Origin: an uncultured SAR86 cluster bacterium
GTDB lineage: Bacteria; Pseudomonadota; Gammaproteobacteria; Magnimaribacterales; Magnimaribacteraceae
NCBI GenBank assembly: GCA_902618945.1
Contig: CACNCK010000007.1
Span: forward strand, 1 to 60,413
Direction of reading: 5' to 3'
Length of the DNA stretch: 60,413 nt
The first letter of the stretch is position 1; each line of letters opens with the position of its first letter. The notes below the pieces were generated by a model that saw only the letters and a list, made by a program, of their open reading frames with translations, made no database searches and was not told where the DNA came from. Position numbers and translations under genes: made by a program. Of this stretch, positions 19,287 through 28,671 are shown piece by piece.

Positions 19287-19794
19287 AGGTGATAAAAAAC
19301 AGAGAAATTCTCTAATAAAACAGCTTGAAAAAAAGGGCATTAATCCCTTAACACAATCTTTAGACTCAACTGAATATAATCAAATAATAAAATCTATTTT
19401 AGATCATATGAACAATGTGGGTGGGTATTCTTCCGATCAAGTCAGAGAGGATATCGAATCCATAATAAATTTAAAATCTGTGAATGACAGATTTTATGAA
19501 GTTAATAGAGTCCAGAGCAATAGTAAAAAAAATATCATCGTTATACCTATTCTATTCACTATCCTATTATTATTTTTTATCTTGGTTTTATTGAACAATG
19601 CTCAAAACGAATTTACTTATGGGCTAGGCTTTTTGACATTTTTATTTGGAGGTTTAGGGCTTGCCTTCCGTCAAGATTATAAGAAAAATGAAGAGACCCT
19701 TGATCACTTAATACATGAGTTTATGAATGCAAATGAAAAAGCCGAAGAGGTCAAAGCGAGATTGGGAATAAAGGAAGTTTATAAATCTGATTAA
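19279..19794 (+). CDS. Hypothetical membrane protein
   Basis: 171 residues, family not recognised. A charged N-terminal region of about 85 residues is followed by two adjacent membrane helices (about 90-112 and 115-133), then a basic/acidic C-terminal tail rich in E and K. Both ends are probably cytoplasmic. The start overlaps the matB stop region by 8 bases, pointing to translational coupling with malonyl-CoA synthetase, but no functional link can be read from the sequence. Confidence 0.75.
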   Translation: MNKGDKKQRNSLIKQLEKKGINPLTQSLDSTEYNQIIKSILDHMNNVGGYSSDQVREDIESIINLKSVNDRFYEVNRVQSNSKKNIIVIPILFTILLLFFILVLLNNAQNEFTYGLGFLTFLFGGLGLAFRQDYKKNEETLDHLIHEFMNANEKAEEVKARLGIKEVYKSD

Positions 19795-19870
19795 TGTCTT
19801 TTTAAAGAACCTAGAAAATCAAAAAATCTTTCGTGTATACTTCACTTCCTGTTAAACAGAGATTCGTCAA

Positions 19871-19944
19871 GCGAGATTGGTATAGTGGTATTACGCAACC
19901 TTGCCAAGGTTGAGAGACGAGTTCAATTCTCGTATCTCGCTCCA
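19871..19944 (+). tRNA. tRNA-Gly (anticodon GCC)
   Basis: Complete cloverleaf with encoded CCA. Acceptor GCGAGAT/ATCTCGC, short D arm GGTATAGTGGTATTAC, anticodon stem CAACC/GGTTG with loop TTGCCAA (anticodon GCC), T arm ACGAG-TTCAATT-CTCGT, discriminator T, CCA 19942-19944. A -10-like TATACT is at 19836-19841, but I see no convincing -35. Confidence 0.97.
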
Positions 19945-19992
19945 TTATTTTTAGTTTTATAAATTATCTAAAAAGCATTTACACTTTATAAA

Positions 19993-21429
19993 TTGCAAGA
20001 CCTTCAAAAGAAGTACCTAAATACATTTGCTGTCAGTTCTGCGGGCGGTGCAGCTTCAGAGGCTTTCTTATCAATGTTTCTGCTTTATTTTTATAATCAA
20101 GTTTTAGGTTTAGATCCTTTTTTATGTGGCTTGGGGATAGCTTTATCATTATTTGTAGATGCTTTTACAGACCCCATGATTGGAGGAATATCTGATAGAA
20201 GTGCTACTCGTTTTGGTAGAAGAATTCCCTATATGGCATTTGGGTTATTTGGTTTCGCTCTGGGCATATTCCTACTCTTTAATGTCCGTCTGGGAAGCAG
20301 TCAATTTGCTTTGTTTTTTCAACTTTTACTTTTCATTATCATTACTAGGATTAGCAGTACTATGTTTTTTATTCCAAGAGCATCTTTAGGAATAGAAATG
20401 ATAAAGGGGTATGAGCAAAGAAATTTACTTCATGCCAGAGATAATAACTTTGGAATTTTAGGTACTGTCATATTTTACTCCTCCATTGCTACTATATTTG
20501 GAGACAATTGGAATCAAGAGAATGGCTACAAAGCCGTATCTTTGATCGTCATTACTCTTTTTTTGGTAACAAGCCTATATTCAGTTTTTAGATTACGAAA
20601 TATTGAATCTCAGTTTGAAAAGACTACATTAAATGACGAAACAAGAAATATAGGTGTTATGAAAGGACTCATTTCACTTTGGAAAAATGATTCTTGGCGT
20701 AATTTAATTATCGGTACATCTTTATTCGGAATAGTAGGATCTTTATCAAGTGTCTTTAGTATTTATATGATTAATTTCTTTTGGTTATGGAAGCCAGACG
20801 TGTTTACTTTAATTTTAGCTTTGACTATTCCTGGAGCTTTCATAGCAGCATTAAGCGCAAATAAACTCCTAAAAAATAAGGATAAGAAGAGAACGGTCCT
20901 TGTTCTTACTTGTATTATGATAACAATAGGACCTTCCTTGACTATCTTAAGAATAATCGACATTGAATTTGGAACCAATATACTTCCAGAAGCAGGACTT
21001 GCCTTACCTCTGCTAGGTTTACTTTTTTATCTATATGCGACGCATTCAGCCTTCATGGCAGGTGTCCGGGTAATAAATGGTATTGTTTTTAGTTCTATGT
21101 TTTCTGATGTAGTAGAGGATCATCAAAAAAATACTCATGCTAGATCCGAGGGATTGATCATTTCTGTTAATGGTCTGTCAGGTAAAATTCTTGGAGGAGT
21201 CGGTATTTTATTATCAGGAGTACTCCTTTCATTGGCTGGCTTTGGAGAGGAGACCTCTATTGAAGAGAAGAGAGAAGCAGTAACCTCTCTTGCAATCTTT
21301 TCAACTTCTTTACTCTTTGTTATCGCTCCTATTTCTTTGCTCTTTATTTCAAAATATAGAATTAATAAATCTATCCATGAAGATAACCTTCAAGACCTTG
21401 GCTATGAAACCGGAAATGTAAAATTATGA
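19993..21429 (+). CDS. MFS transporter, GPH (MelB-like) family
   Basis: 478-residue symporter with twelve predicted helices. GPH features include the N-terminal AASEAFLSMFLLYFYNQVLGLDPFLCG, then DAFTDPMIGGISDRSATRFGRRIPYM, the cytoplasmic loop signature of the family. Members take up sugars and other solutes with Na+ or H+. The only sensible start is TTG at 19993, without a strong ribosome-binding site; no ATG lies near the conserved N-terminus. It stands alone between tRNA-Gly and rmuC, so context gives no substrate. Confidence 0.86.
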   Translation: MQDLQKKYLNTFAVSSAGGAASEAFLSMFLLYFYNQVLGLDPFLCGLGIALSLFVDAFTDPMIGGISDRSATRFGRRIPYMAFGLFGFALGIFLLFNVRLGSSQFALFFQLLLFIIITRISSTMFFIPRASLGIEMIKGYEQRNLLHARDNNFGILGTVIFYSSIATIFGDNWNQENGYKAVSLIVITLFLVTSLYSVFRLRNIESQFEKTTLNDETRNIGVMKGLISLWKNDSWRNLIIGTSLFGIVGSLSSVFSIYMINFFWLWKPDVFTLILALTIPGAFIAALSANKLLKNKDKKRTVLVLTCIMITIGPSLTILRIIDIEFGTNILPEAGLALPLLGLLFYLYATHSAFMAGVRVINGIVFSSMFSDVVEDHQKNTHARSEGLIISVNGLSGKILGGVGILLSGVLLSLAGFGEETSIEEKREAVTSLAIFSTSLLFVIAPISLLFISKYRINKSIHEDNLQDLGYETGNVKL

Positions 21430-21518
21430 TATTTGATTCAAAAAAAATTTTTATTCTGGTCTATTAAGAACTGTTGAGCTAATTGATTTTTTAGATAGTA
21501 ACTTTTAGGCTTATAAGC

Positions 21519-22403
21519 ATGGATATCTTAATTGTCATTTTATTAATAATCGTAATTGGTTTAATCTTTTTTAACACTTTTAAAAATAGTAATGACACTA
21601 ATCAGTCTAGTGACTTTCTCAAAGGGCTAGACCACTCAATAGAAACCCAGAGAACCACGATTGGTGAACTCTCTAAAGATATCCAGTCTTTCAATGAACC
21701 ACTTAGTAAATTAAATCGTTATTTATCTGGCGGAACCTTAGCGGGAAAATTTGGAGAATGGTCTTTAGAATCAATCATCAAAGATATTTTTCATTCTAAT
21801 CAGTATGAGAGTAATGCTGAGGTCATTCCTGGTAGTGGTAAACGCGTTGAATTTATCATAAAGCTACCTGAAGGTCTTGTTCTCCCTATAGACGCAAAAT
21901 TCCCCTCAGCCCTTTTTGATAACTTTCTAAATGCTAGCGATTCAGGTGATGAGAAACTAGTTAAAAAAACCAGAGATGATATTCGAAGACATGTACTTAA
22001 AGATGCTTCAGATATAAAAGAAAAGTATGTTCAATCGGGTATTACCGTTGATCTTGGTGTTATGTATATTCCCAGCGAGAGTCTAATGCAAACTATAGAT
22101 TCTTTGGATAATATAAGAGAGATAATTTTTCGAGATTACAGAGTCCTTGTAATGGGACCTAATTCTCTTGCGGCCTATCTTATAAGTGTGCATATGGGAT
22201 TTAGAACTTTAGCCCTTAATGAGAGAGCTGGAGAAATCATGAATGAGTTTGGAAAATTGAAAAAAGAATTTGAAAAGTTTAGCGGTTCTACCGAGGATCT
22301 TATGAAAAAAGTCGATGCGTTGCAGAAATCTGTAAATGATTATTCAACACGTGAAAGACAAATGGAAAGGGCAATCGATAGTATGGATAAATTAGATTCA
22401 TAA
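21519..22403 (+). CDS. rmuC: DNA recombination protein RmuC
   Basis: Predicted membrane-anchored nuclease-fold protein that limits recombination at inverted repeats. The 294 residues are shorter than E. coli RmuC (about 475): one N-terminal helix (residues 3-22), little of the usual coiled coil, then the conserved core GKFGEWSLESIIKDIF, VEFIIKLPEGLVLPIDAKFP and GVMYIPSESL, and a short C-terminal coil. The stop lies 7 bases before the PIF1-like helicase, so the pair is likely an operon for DNA repair or rearrangement control. Confidence 0.92.
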   Translation: MDILIVILLIIVIGLIFFNTFKNSNDTNQSSDFLKGLDHSIETQRTTIGELSKDIQSFNEPLSKLNRYLSGGTLAGKFGEWSLESIIKDIFHSNQYESNAEVIPGSGKRVEFIIKLPEGLVLPIDAKFPSALFDNFLNASDSGDEKLVKKTRDDIRRHVLKDASDIKEKYVQSGITVDLGVMYIPSESLMQTIDSLDNIREIIFRDYRVLVMGPNSLAAYLISVHMGFRTLALNERAGEIMNEFGKLKKEFEKFSGSTEDLMKKVDALQKSVNDYSTRERQMERAIDSMDKLDS

Positions 22404-22410
22404 GGTCAAT

Positions 22411-23694
22411 ATGTCATTTGATAAAGTTCAGGATGAAATAATAGATTTGCTTTCAGATGACTCTGAACAACAATTTATTTTTTTAACAGGTGCCGCTGGC
22501 ACTGGAAAGACAACTCTTCTTGAAAGAGTAAAAAATCAATTGTCATTAAAAAAAATGGTTGTAGCTCCTACCGGGATTGCTGCTTTAAACATAGGTGGTA
22601 CAACAATTAATTCCGCCTTTAGGATTGGTTTTGAGACTATTCCTTTGATTACAAAATCTAAAGATCCTAGATTTGGAAAACTACTCAGGAATTTAGAATT
22701 ATTGATAATTGATGAAGTTTCTATGGTTCGAGCACCAATGCTTGATGCAATATCTCAATCTCTTCAAATACATAGAAACTCTGAAGAGCCGTTTGGAGGT
22801 ATTCATGTGCTGGCTTGCGGTGACCTATTTCAACTACCACCCATAATTAAAGAGAGTGAAGAGAGGATAATTTATGAGAAGTACAATTCAATTTATTTCT
22901 TTGATGCGCATTCATTTAAAGATATGAAAATGATAAGTTATTTTGAACTTACAGAATCTTTTAGACAGGAAGAAGATCAAAGGTTTTGTGAACTTTTAAA
23001 TAATATCCGAATTGGAAAAGATCTAGATGCAACTATCGATAAAATTAATTCAAATTGTTTTGATCCAACGCTCGAGTCAGAATTTTTCATGACACTTACC
23101 TCGAGAAAAAAAAGAGCAGAAGAATTAAATGAATATAAATTGGGTCATATTGAAGGAGAAGAGGAAATTATAAAATCTAAAGAAACTGGAGAGCTAAATG
23201 AAAATGATTTACCTGCCCCAAGAGAGCTCAAGATAAAAGTTGGTGCAAATGTAATGTTCATAAAAAATGATTCTGAAGGCCGATGGGTAAATGGAACCCT
23301 TGGGACAATATCTGAGTGCCTGGATAAGAAGAAAAAATATATCAAAGTAAAAATAAATAAAAAAACACACAAAGTAGAACGTGAAGCTTGGAACAAAGTT
23401 AGATTTACTTACGATGAGGATTCTGATGAGGTTTTAGAGGAAGTCATCTCATCATTTAAACAGTTTCCTATCAAATTAGGATGGGCAGTTACTATTCATA
23501 AGTCTCAGGGTTTAACCCTTGAAAGCTGTTCTGTAGATTTAGGTGCTGGAGCCTTTGCAACGGGACAAGCCTATGTTGCCCTGAGTCGCTGTAAGAATCT
23601 AAGTTCTTTGCATCTGCAACGAGAGCTAAAAGTTTCCGATGCGCTAGTGGATCCTGATATTATTGAATTTCATCAAAAATTTATAAGTAACTAG
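22411..23694 (+). CDS. PIF1/RecD2-like DNA helicase
   Basis: Superfamily 1B 5'-3' helicase. The 427 residues contain Walker A GAAGTGKTT (27-35), Walker B IIDEVS (99-104), GDLFQLPPI (motif III), ELTESFRQ (motif IV), a KVGANVMFIKND...WVNGTLGTI beta-rich insert, and VTIHKSQGLTL with YVALSRCKNL (motifs V-VI). This is the layout of PIF1-type helicases, here without nuclease or other extra domains. It is translationally close to rmuC upstream and the peptidase gene downstream (1-base gap). Confidence 0.9.
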   Translation: MSFDKVQDEIIDLLSDDSEQQFIFLTGAAGTGKTTLLERVKNQLSLKKMVVAPTGIAALNIGGTTINSAFRIGFETIPLITKSKDPRFGKLLRNLELLIIDEVSMVRAPMLDAISQSLQIHRNSEEPFGGIHVLACGDLFQLPPIIKESEERIIYEKYNSIYFFDAHSFKDMKMISYFELTESFRQEEDQRFCELLNNIRIGKDLDATIDKINSNCFDPTLESEFFMTLTSRKKRAEELNEYKLGHIEGEEEIIKSKETGELNENDLPAPRELKIKVGANVMFIKNDSEGRWVNGTLGTISECLDKKKKYIKVKINKKTHKVEREAWNKVRFTYDEDSDEVLEEVISSFKQFPIKLGWAVTIHKSQGLTLESCSVDLGAGAFATGQAYVALSRCKNLSSLHLQRELKVSDALVDPDIIEFHQKFISN

Positions 23695-23695
23695 T

Positions 23696-25066
23696 ATGAT
23701 AAAAATAATTTTTTCGATACTTACCCTTTATGTCTTTTCTACCTTAATTCTTGCAGATGAAGACTTAGAAAATGAAGCGGTTAAATTGCTTCAAGCATAC
23801 CTAAAAGTAGATACCATTAGCCCTCCGGGCAATGAATCAAGAGCAGTAGATTTCTTGGCAAAAATATTCGATGAGGAAGGTATTGAATATGATTCTGCAG
23901 AAAGTGCTCCTACAAGAGGAAATATCTGGGCGCGAATAAAGGGAGGTGATAAACCAGCTCTTATCCTTTTACATCATTCAGATGTTGTACCTGTAAATGA
24001 AGAATATTGGGATTTTGATCCTCTATCTGGTGAGATAGTAGATGGTTACATACAGGGTAGAGGCGCTTTAGATATGAAGGGATTAGGCATCTCGCACTTA
24101 GCCAACTTTCTTAAACTGCACAGATCAAACAAGCCTCTCAATAGGGATATAATTTATATAGCCGCAGCCGATGAAGAGTCAGGTGGAAAGTACGGAATGG
24201 GATGGCTTGTTGAGAATAGACCAAAAGCTTTTGAAGGTGCTGAATTATTACTGAACGAAGGCGGTAGTGGTTTTAGATCTAAAGACGGGATTGGATTTAA
24301 CATCGAGGTAACTCAGAAGATTCCTGTCTGGCTGAGACTTAATTCAGTTGACCAGCCTGGTCACGGCTCTTCACCAAGGACAACAAGTTCAGTTTCAAGA
24401 ATAGTAGAGGCTTTGAATATTATATGGAACAGTCCTTTTGATCCTAGAATCATACCTGAAGTTGATAGAGTATTTTCAGATAGGTCTGAAGGCTTAGAAG
24501 AACCTTTTAAAAGTAAATATAAAGATATAAAGAATATGATCCAAGATCCAATCTTTATGAAGGAGCTGCAAGAGTTTTCACCTTCTTCTCATGCACTTAC
24601 TAGAAATACTTGTTCGCTTACAAGAATGAATGGAGGCGTAAAAATAAATGTAGTTCCTCCAACTGCGTGGGCCGAAATAGATTGCAGAATATTGCCGGAT
24701 AATAAACCTGAAGAATTTATAGAACAGATAGAGGATCTTATAAAAGATACTGGAGTTGAGGTTGAACCTCTAATGTTAGGTTTTCCAGGCTCATCGCCTA
24801 CCAACTCCGAGCTTTATCTAGCAATTGAGGAATTTATAAGTACGAATTACCCTGGTTCAAAACTCTCACCATCTGTTAGCACAGGATTTACAGATAGTAG
24901 ATTTTCAAGAGGTATAGGCATAGCAAGCTATGGATTTAATACTTATATTTATGAAGGAAATGAAAGTTCAGGCATACATGGTAATAATGAGCGTATACAC
25001 GAGGATCGTTATAGGCAAAGCGTAAGTGATTTAAGTCTCATCCTTGAAAAGGTTGTATACGACTAG
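23696..25066 (+). CDS. Secreted M20-family peptidase
   Basis: Zinc carboxypeptidase or dipeptidase-like enzyme. The 456 residues begin with a signal peptide (residues 1-20, ending LILA-DEDLE), so it acts in the periplasm or outside. Metal site: LLHHSDVVPV (His and Asp ligands), GRGALDMKG, and AADEESGG with the catalytic Glu. DQPGHGS marks the start of the lid domain. It resembles the M20A/ArgE-like group. The stop overlaps the convergent amidase by 4 bases. Confidence 0.88.
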   Translation: MIKIIFSILTLYVFSTLILADEDLENEAVKLLQAYLKVDTISPPGNESRAVDFLAKIFDEEGIEYDSAESAPTRGNIWARIKGGDKPALILLHHSDVVPVNEEYWDFDPLSGEIVDGYIQGRGALDMKGLGISHLANFLKLHRSNKPLNRDIIYIAAADEESGGKYGMGWLVENRPKAFEGAELLLNEGGSGFRSKDGIGFNIEVTQKIPVWLRLNSVDQPGHGSSPRTTSSVSRIVEALNIIWNSPFDPRIIPEVDRVFSDRSEGLEEPFKSKYKDIKNMIQDPIFMKELQEFSPSSHALTRNTCSLTRMNGGVKINVVPPTAWAEIDCRILPDNKPEEFIEQIEDLIKDTGVEVEPLMLGFPGSSPTNSELYLAIEEFISTNYPGSKLSPSVSTGFTDSRFSRGIGIASYGFNTYIYEGNESSGIHGNNERIHEDRYRQSVSDLSLILEKVVYD

Positions 25067-26445
25067 ACTGGATCGATAGGAGAAGGGCATGGAACTTGTT
25101 TTTGTATAAGTTCAGCTGCACCTAAACACAGATCCTCTCTATATAATTCTGAATAAATCTGAATACCTGTAGGCAGACCATTGTCCACTCCCATTGGCAA
25201 TGCAACGGAAGGAATTCCTAAGCAGTTTCCTGGAGCAATAAACATAAAACTCTGTCTTAATGCTTCGTCTCCCTTATCAGGATCTAGGTCGGTATCAATT
25301 GGCCATTGTAAATTAGACCAAGTAGGCCCAATACAGACAGTATATTTTGTTAAGAAAGCTGACCATAATCTTCTTAATCTTCTTCTTTCAAGTAAGGCTT
25401 GATCAAGTGTCATCTCCAATAAATTAGCCTCATTGGTTCTTTTTAGATAGGCAACTGTTTCCGGTTTAAATATTTCTTCTGGTAATACTTCTATCAAACC
25501 TTGATTTAAGATAGTTCCCCAAATTTCATGCACTCTCTCTACTTCAGGTGCCTCCACTTCATCAACTTGCCAACCTTCCGATATCAAAACTTCACCGGCT
25601 TTATCTATTTCTTTTAGTGTAGCTTCTGGTAATTTGATATCACTTACCTTTTTAACTAAGGCTGCTTTTGGCTGGATAGGAAAATCACCAATTAACGGAC
25701 TATTGATTGATTGAGGATCATCTATGTGTCTACCTGACATAACCGATAATCCCATTCTCAAATCCTCTACAGACCTAGCCATAGGTCCATCACTTAAAAA
25801 AGCACCGGATATACCCATATCCTCAAAAGGGGCTATGGTTCTGACAAATGGGATTCTGCCTATCGAAGGTTTTATAGATGCGATGCCACAACAATAGGCT
25901 GGGTTTCTTAATGAACCGCCGATATCATTTCCTATTCCAAAAGGACTCATCCCTGATGCAATAGCAGCACCTTCACCCCCACTAGAACCTCCTGGTGTTA
26001 TTGCCTTATTCCAAGGGTTAAAGGTCCTACCTCTAAGCGGATTATCCGTATCTAAGCGCATGCCCATTTCAGGCATATTCGTCCTGCCAATTGGAATTGC
26101 ACCGGCATTTAACATTCTATCCACCAAAGGAGCATTTCTAGGAGGCATAGATTCAGCCAGCAAAGGAAGACCATTCGTTGTTGGAGTTCCAACAAAATCT
26201 ATATTTTCTTTTATGGTAATTGGAACGCCATGAAAAGGCTTGTCCTCGATATCGGTATTAGAACTATCGGCTTTATCCGCCATCTCGAGTGCTGATTCTT
26301 CGAGTGTTATTGTTATGGCGTTAATTTCAGGATTAACTTCTTTAATTCTGTCTAAGTGAGCTTCAACCACTTCCTTGCTGGAAACTTCTTTTCTTTTGAT
26401 AAGGTGCGCAAGTTCTCCCGCACTTTTTTGGGTAAGTTCATTCAC
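25063..26445 (-). CDS. Amidase (amidase signature family)
   Basis: Ser-cisSer-Lys amidohydrolase. The 460 residues show K79 (TIKENIDF), cis-Ser154 (TPGGSSGGEG) and nucleophile Ser178 (NDIGGSLRNP). It starts at GTG 26445 with AGGA about 8 bases ahead. It follows the beta-oxidation gene by 9 bases on the same strand and is probably cotranscribed. There is no GatB/GatC neighbour, so it is a free-standing amide hydrolase rather than the Glu-tRNA amidotransferase subunit. The substrate is unknown. Confidence 0.9.
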   Translation of the reverse strand: MNELTQKSAGELAHLIKRKEVSSKEVVEAHLDRIKEVNPEINAITITLEESALEMADKADSSNTDIEDKPFHGVPITIKENIDFVGTPTTNGLPLLAESMPPRNAPLVDRMLNAGAIPIGRTNMPEMGMRLDTDNPLRGRTFNPWNKAITPGGSSGGEGAAIASGMSPFGIGNDIGGSLRNPAYCCGIASIKPSIGRIPFVRTIAPFEDMGISGAFLSDGPMARSVEDLRMGLSVMSGRHIDDPQSINSPLIGDFPIQPKAALVKKVSDIKLPEATLKEIDKAGEVLISEGWQVDEVEAPEVERVHEIWGTILNQGLIEVLPEEIFKPETVAYLKRTNEANLLEMTLDQALLERRRLRRLWSAFLTKYTVCIGPTWSNLQWPIDTDLDPDKGDEALRQSFMFIAPGNCLGIPSVALPMGVDNGLPTGIQIYSELYREDLCLGAAELIQKQVPCPSPIDPV

Positions 26446-26454
26446 ATTTAATTC

Positions 26455-28527
26455 CTAAAGAATATTTATTTTTTCAGCTACAACCCTTTCTAGGTATGGT
26501 GAAGGTTTAAATTCAGGACCTAACTCTTTTTCAGCTTTTTGTAACCAATCAAGCACTTTGTCGTAACCTACTAGGTTGCCATAAAACATAGGTCCACCTT
26601 CATATACCGGCCATCCGTAACCATTAGTCCAAACAATATCTATATCACTTGCTCTAATAGCCATCCCTTCTTCTAAGATTTTGAATCCTTCGTTAATCAT
26701 TGGATACAGACATCTTTGAAGAATTTCTTCTTTTGAAACCTCTCTCATTTGTATTTGTCTATCTTCTCCAAATTTCTTGATTAATGCTTCGACTTCTGGG
26801 TCCGGAGATTTATTTCTATTTTCGTCATAGACATAAAAACCCTTTCCTGATTTTTGGCCTAATCTTCCTGCTTCGCATAAAACATCTCTTAGAGTTTCTC
26901 CATTAGAAGTTTCTTTATTCCAGCCTATATCTAGACCAGCCAGATCAGACATAGCAAAAGGACCCATGGGAAAACCAAATTCAAATAAAGCATCATCTAT
27001 ATCCCAGGGAAGTGCGCCTTCTAGTATCAATTTATTGGCCTCTCTCTGTCTTTGAGCAAGGATCCTATTTCCAACAAACCCAGGACATACACCTACCACA
27101 GCAGCAATCTTTTGAATCTTTTTAGCTATTGCTAGCGAACTCGCTACAACTGATTTAGATGTTTTATCACCTCTAACAATTTCTAAGAGTTTCATAACAT
27201 TAGCTGGACTGAAGAAATGAAGCCCTATTACATCTTCAGGTCTACTAGTTTCGGCAGCAATTTCATTCACATCTAATGCAGAAGTGTTTGAAGCCAAGAT
27301 AGCACCATCTTTACATATACCATCTAATTGTTTGAATATGTCTTTTTTTAGATCCATATTTTCAAATACAGCTTCAATAATAAGATCTTGCGAATCAAGA
27401 GCATCTAGAGAAGTTTGACCATTTATGAGAGCCATTCTTTCTTCGACTTGTTCATTCGAGATGCGACCTTTTGCAGCTGTGTTCTCATAATTTTTTCTGA
27501 TAATGCCTAAGCCTTTATCTAATCTTTCCTGACTCTGCTCGATAATTGTTACTGGGATACCAACATTGGCAAAATTCATTGAGATGCCACCACCCATAGT
27601 TCCTGCGCCTATCACACCTACTGAATTGATTTCTTTTAAAGGAGTCTCTTTTTCAATATCAGGAATTTTTGTAACTTGCCTTTGAGCAAAGAATATATAT
27701 CTCTGAGCTGCAGATTGAGAACCTGTCATGAGTTTCATGAATAAATCTTGTTCAACTTTAATGCCTTCTTCGAAGGGAAGATTAACTGCAGCCTCTACAC
27801 ATTGGATGTTGTATTCAGGAGCTAAAAATCCTCTAGTTTTTCTTAAAATTGATTTTCTAAATTCAGAAAAAAGATCATCATTTCCCTTATCTGATTTAAT
27901 TTTTTCATCTGCATCTCTAACCTTCACTAATGGTCTACCTTCAGAAACTATCTTATTAGCAAAAGAAATAGCATCATTTTCTAACTGTGCTTCATTTGCA
28001 AGTTCATCAACTAAGCCCATATCAAGACATTCATTGGCAGGGACATGCTCTCCACTAGTCATCATTACAAGAGCTTTTTGGGCACCTACAATTCTAGGTA
28101 GTCTTTGTGTGCCCCCAGCGCCTGGAAGTAAACCTAGATTAACTTCTGGAAGGCCGCATTTTGCTGAAGGAACAGCTATTCTGTAATGACAAGTTAGAGC
28201 AACTTCTAAGCCGCCACCCAAGGCAGTTCCATGTATGGCAGCTATTACAGGTTTAGTTGAGTTTTCTATCATATCTTGAACTTCATAAAGTGAAGGCCCT
28301 TTAGGGGCTTGACCAAACTCAGTAATATCCGCTCCAGCTATGAAAGTTCTTCCATCGCATATAATGACAATTGATTTTACGGAGTCATCCTTTAGAGCAT
28401 CGCTTATACCATTATTCAAGCCTTCTCTTACATTTGCCGATAAGGCATTTACTGGAGGTGAGTTCAAAGTTAAAACTGCTACTTCATCTTTAACTTCTAA
28501 AGTAGTCACTTCATTTATAGTTGGCAT
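26455..28527 (-). CDS. Bifunctional enoyl-CoA hydratase/3-hydroxyacyl-CoA dehydrogenase
   Basis: Two successive steps of beta-oxidation in one chain. The 690 residues start with a crotonase domain (GADI 65-68, E108 in GGGLEVAL, E128 in PEVNLGLLPGAGGTQR), followed by the dehydrogenase Rossmann motif GAGTMGGG (307-314), LHFFSPANVMKLLEIV with the catalytic His, and a duplicated C-terminal domain. The arrangement and the sequence style are like the peroxisomal-type/FadN group rather than classical FadB, and no fadA thiolase is adjacent. AAGGGGA precedes the ATG. Confidence 0.9.
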   Translation of the reverse strand: MPTINEVTTLEVKDEVAVLTLNSPPVNALSANVREGLNNGISDALKDDSVKSIVIICDGRTFIAGADITEFGQAPKGPSLYEVQDMIENSTKPVIAAIHGTALGGGLEVALTCHYRIAVPSAKCGLPEVNLGLLPGAGGTQRLPRIVGAQKALVMMTSGEHVPANECLDMGLVDELANEAQLENDAISFANKIVSEGRPLVKVRDADEKIKSDKGNDDLFSEFRKSILRKTRGFLAPEYNIQCVEAAVNLPFEEGIKVEQDLFMKLMTGSQSAAQRYIFFAQRQVTKIPDIEKETPLKEINSVGVIGAGTMGGGISMNFANVGIPVTIIEQSQERLDKGLGIIRKNYENTAAKGRISNEQVEERMALINGQTSLDALDSQDLIIEAVFENMDLKKDIFKQLDGICKDGAILASNTSALDVNEIAAETSRPEDVIGLHFFSPANVMKLLEIVRGDKTSKSVVASSLAIAKKIQKIAAVVGVCPGFVGNRILAQRQREANKLILEGALPWDIDDALFEFGFPMGPFAMSDLAGLDIGWNKETSNGETLRDVLCEAGRLGQKSGKGFYVYDENRNKSPDPEVEALIKKFGEDRQIQMREVSKEEILQRCLYPMINEGFKILEEGMAIRASDIDIVWTNGYGWPVYEGGPMFYGNLVGYDKVLDWLQKAEKELGPEFKPSPYLERVVAEKINIL

Positions 28528-28671
28528 ATTTAGTTCCCCTTATTCTTTTGAATTGATTCGCTATGCTATCGCAAAATATCATTAAAAAAAATATTATTTA
28601 TATATGCCCTTTATCACTGTAATATTCCTCATACTTACATAGATACATAAGTACGATAGATAAGGAAATAA

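Noticed and set aside
7543-19944. Genomic island between the tRNA-Glu and tRNA-Gly genes
   Set aside because: No integrase, no repeated tRNA 3' end and no change of base composition; the genes are ordinary metabolic ones.
25181-25402. Open frame antisense to the amidase gene
   Set aside because: Shadow of a gene with all catalytic residues in the other strand.
27728-28186. 152-codon open frame antisense to the bifunctional beta-oxidation gene
   Set aside because: Ser/Leu-rich antisense shadow of a well-conserved coding region.
28632-28653. TACTTA-N10-TAAGTA upstream of malate synthase G
   Set aside because: Only six-base arms with low complexity; not distinguishable from chance.
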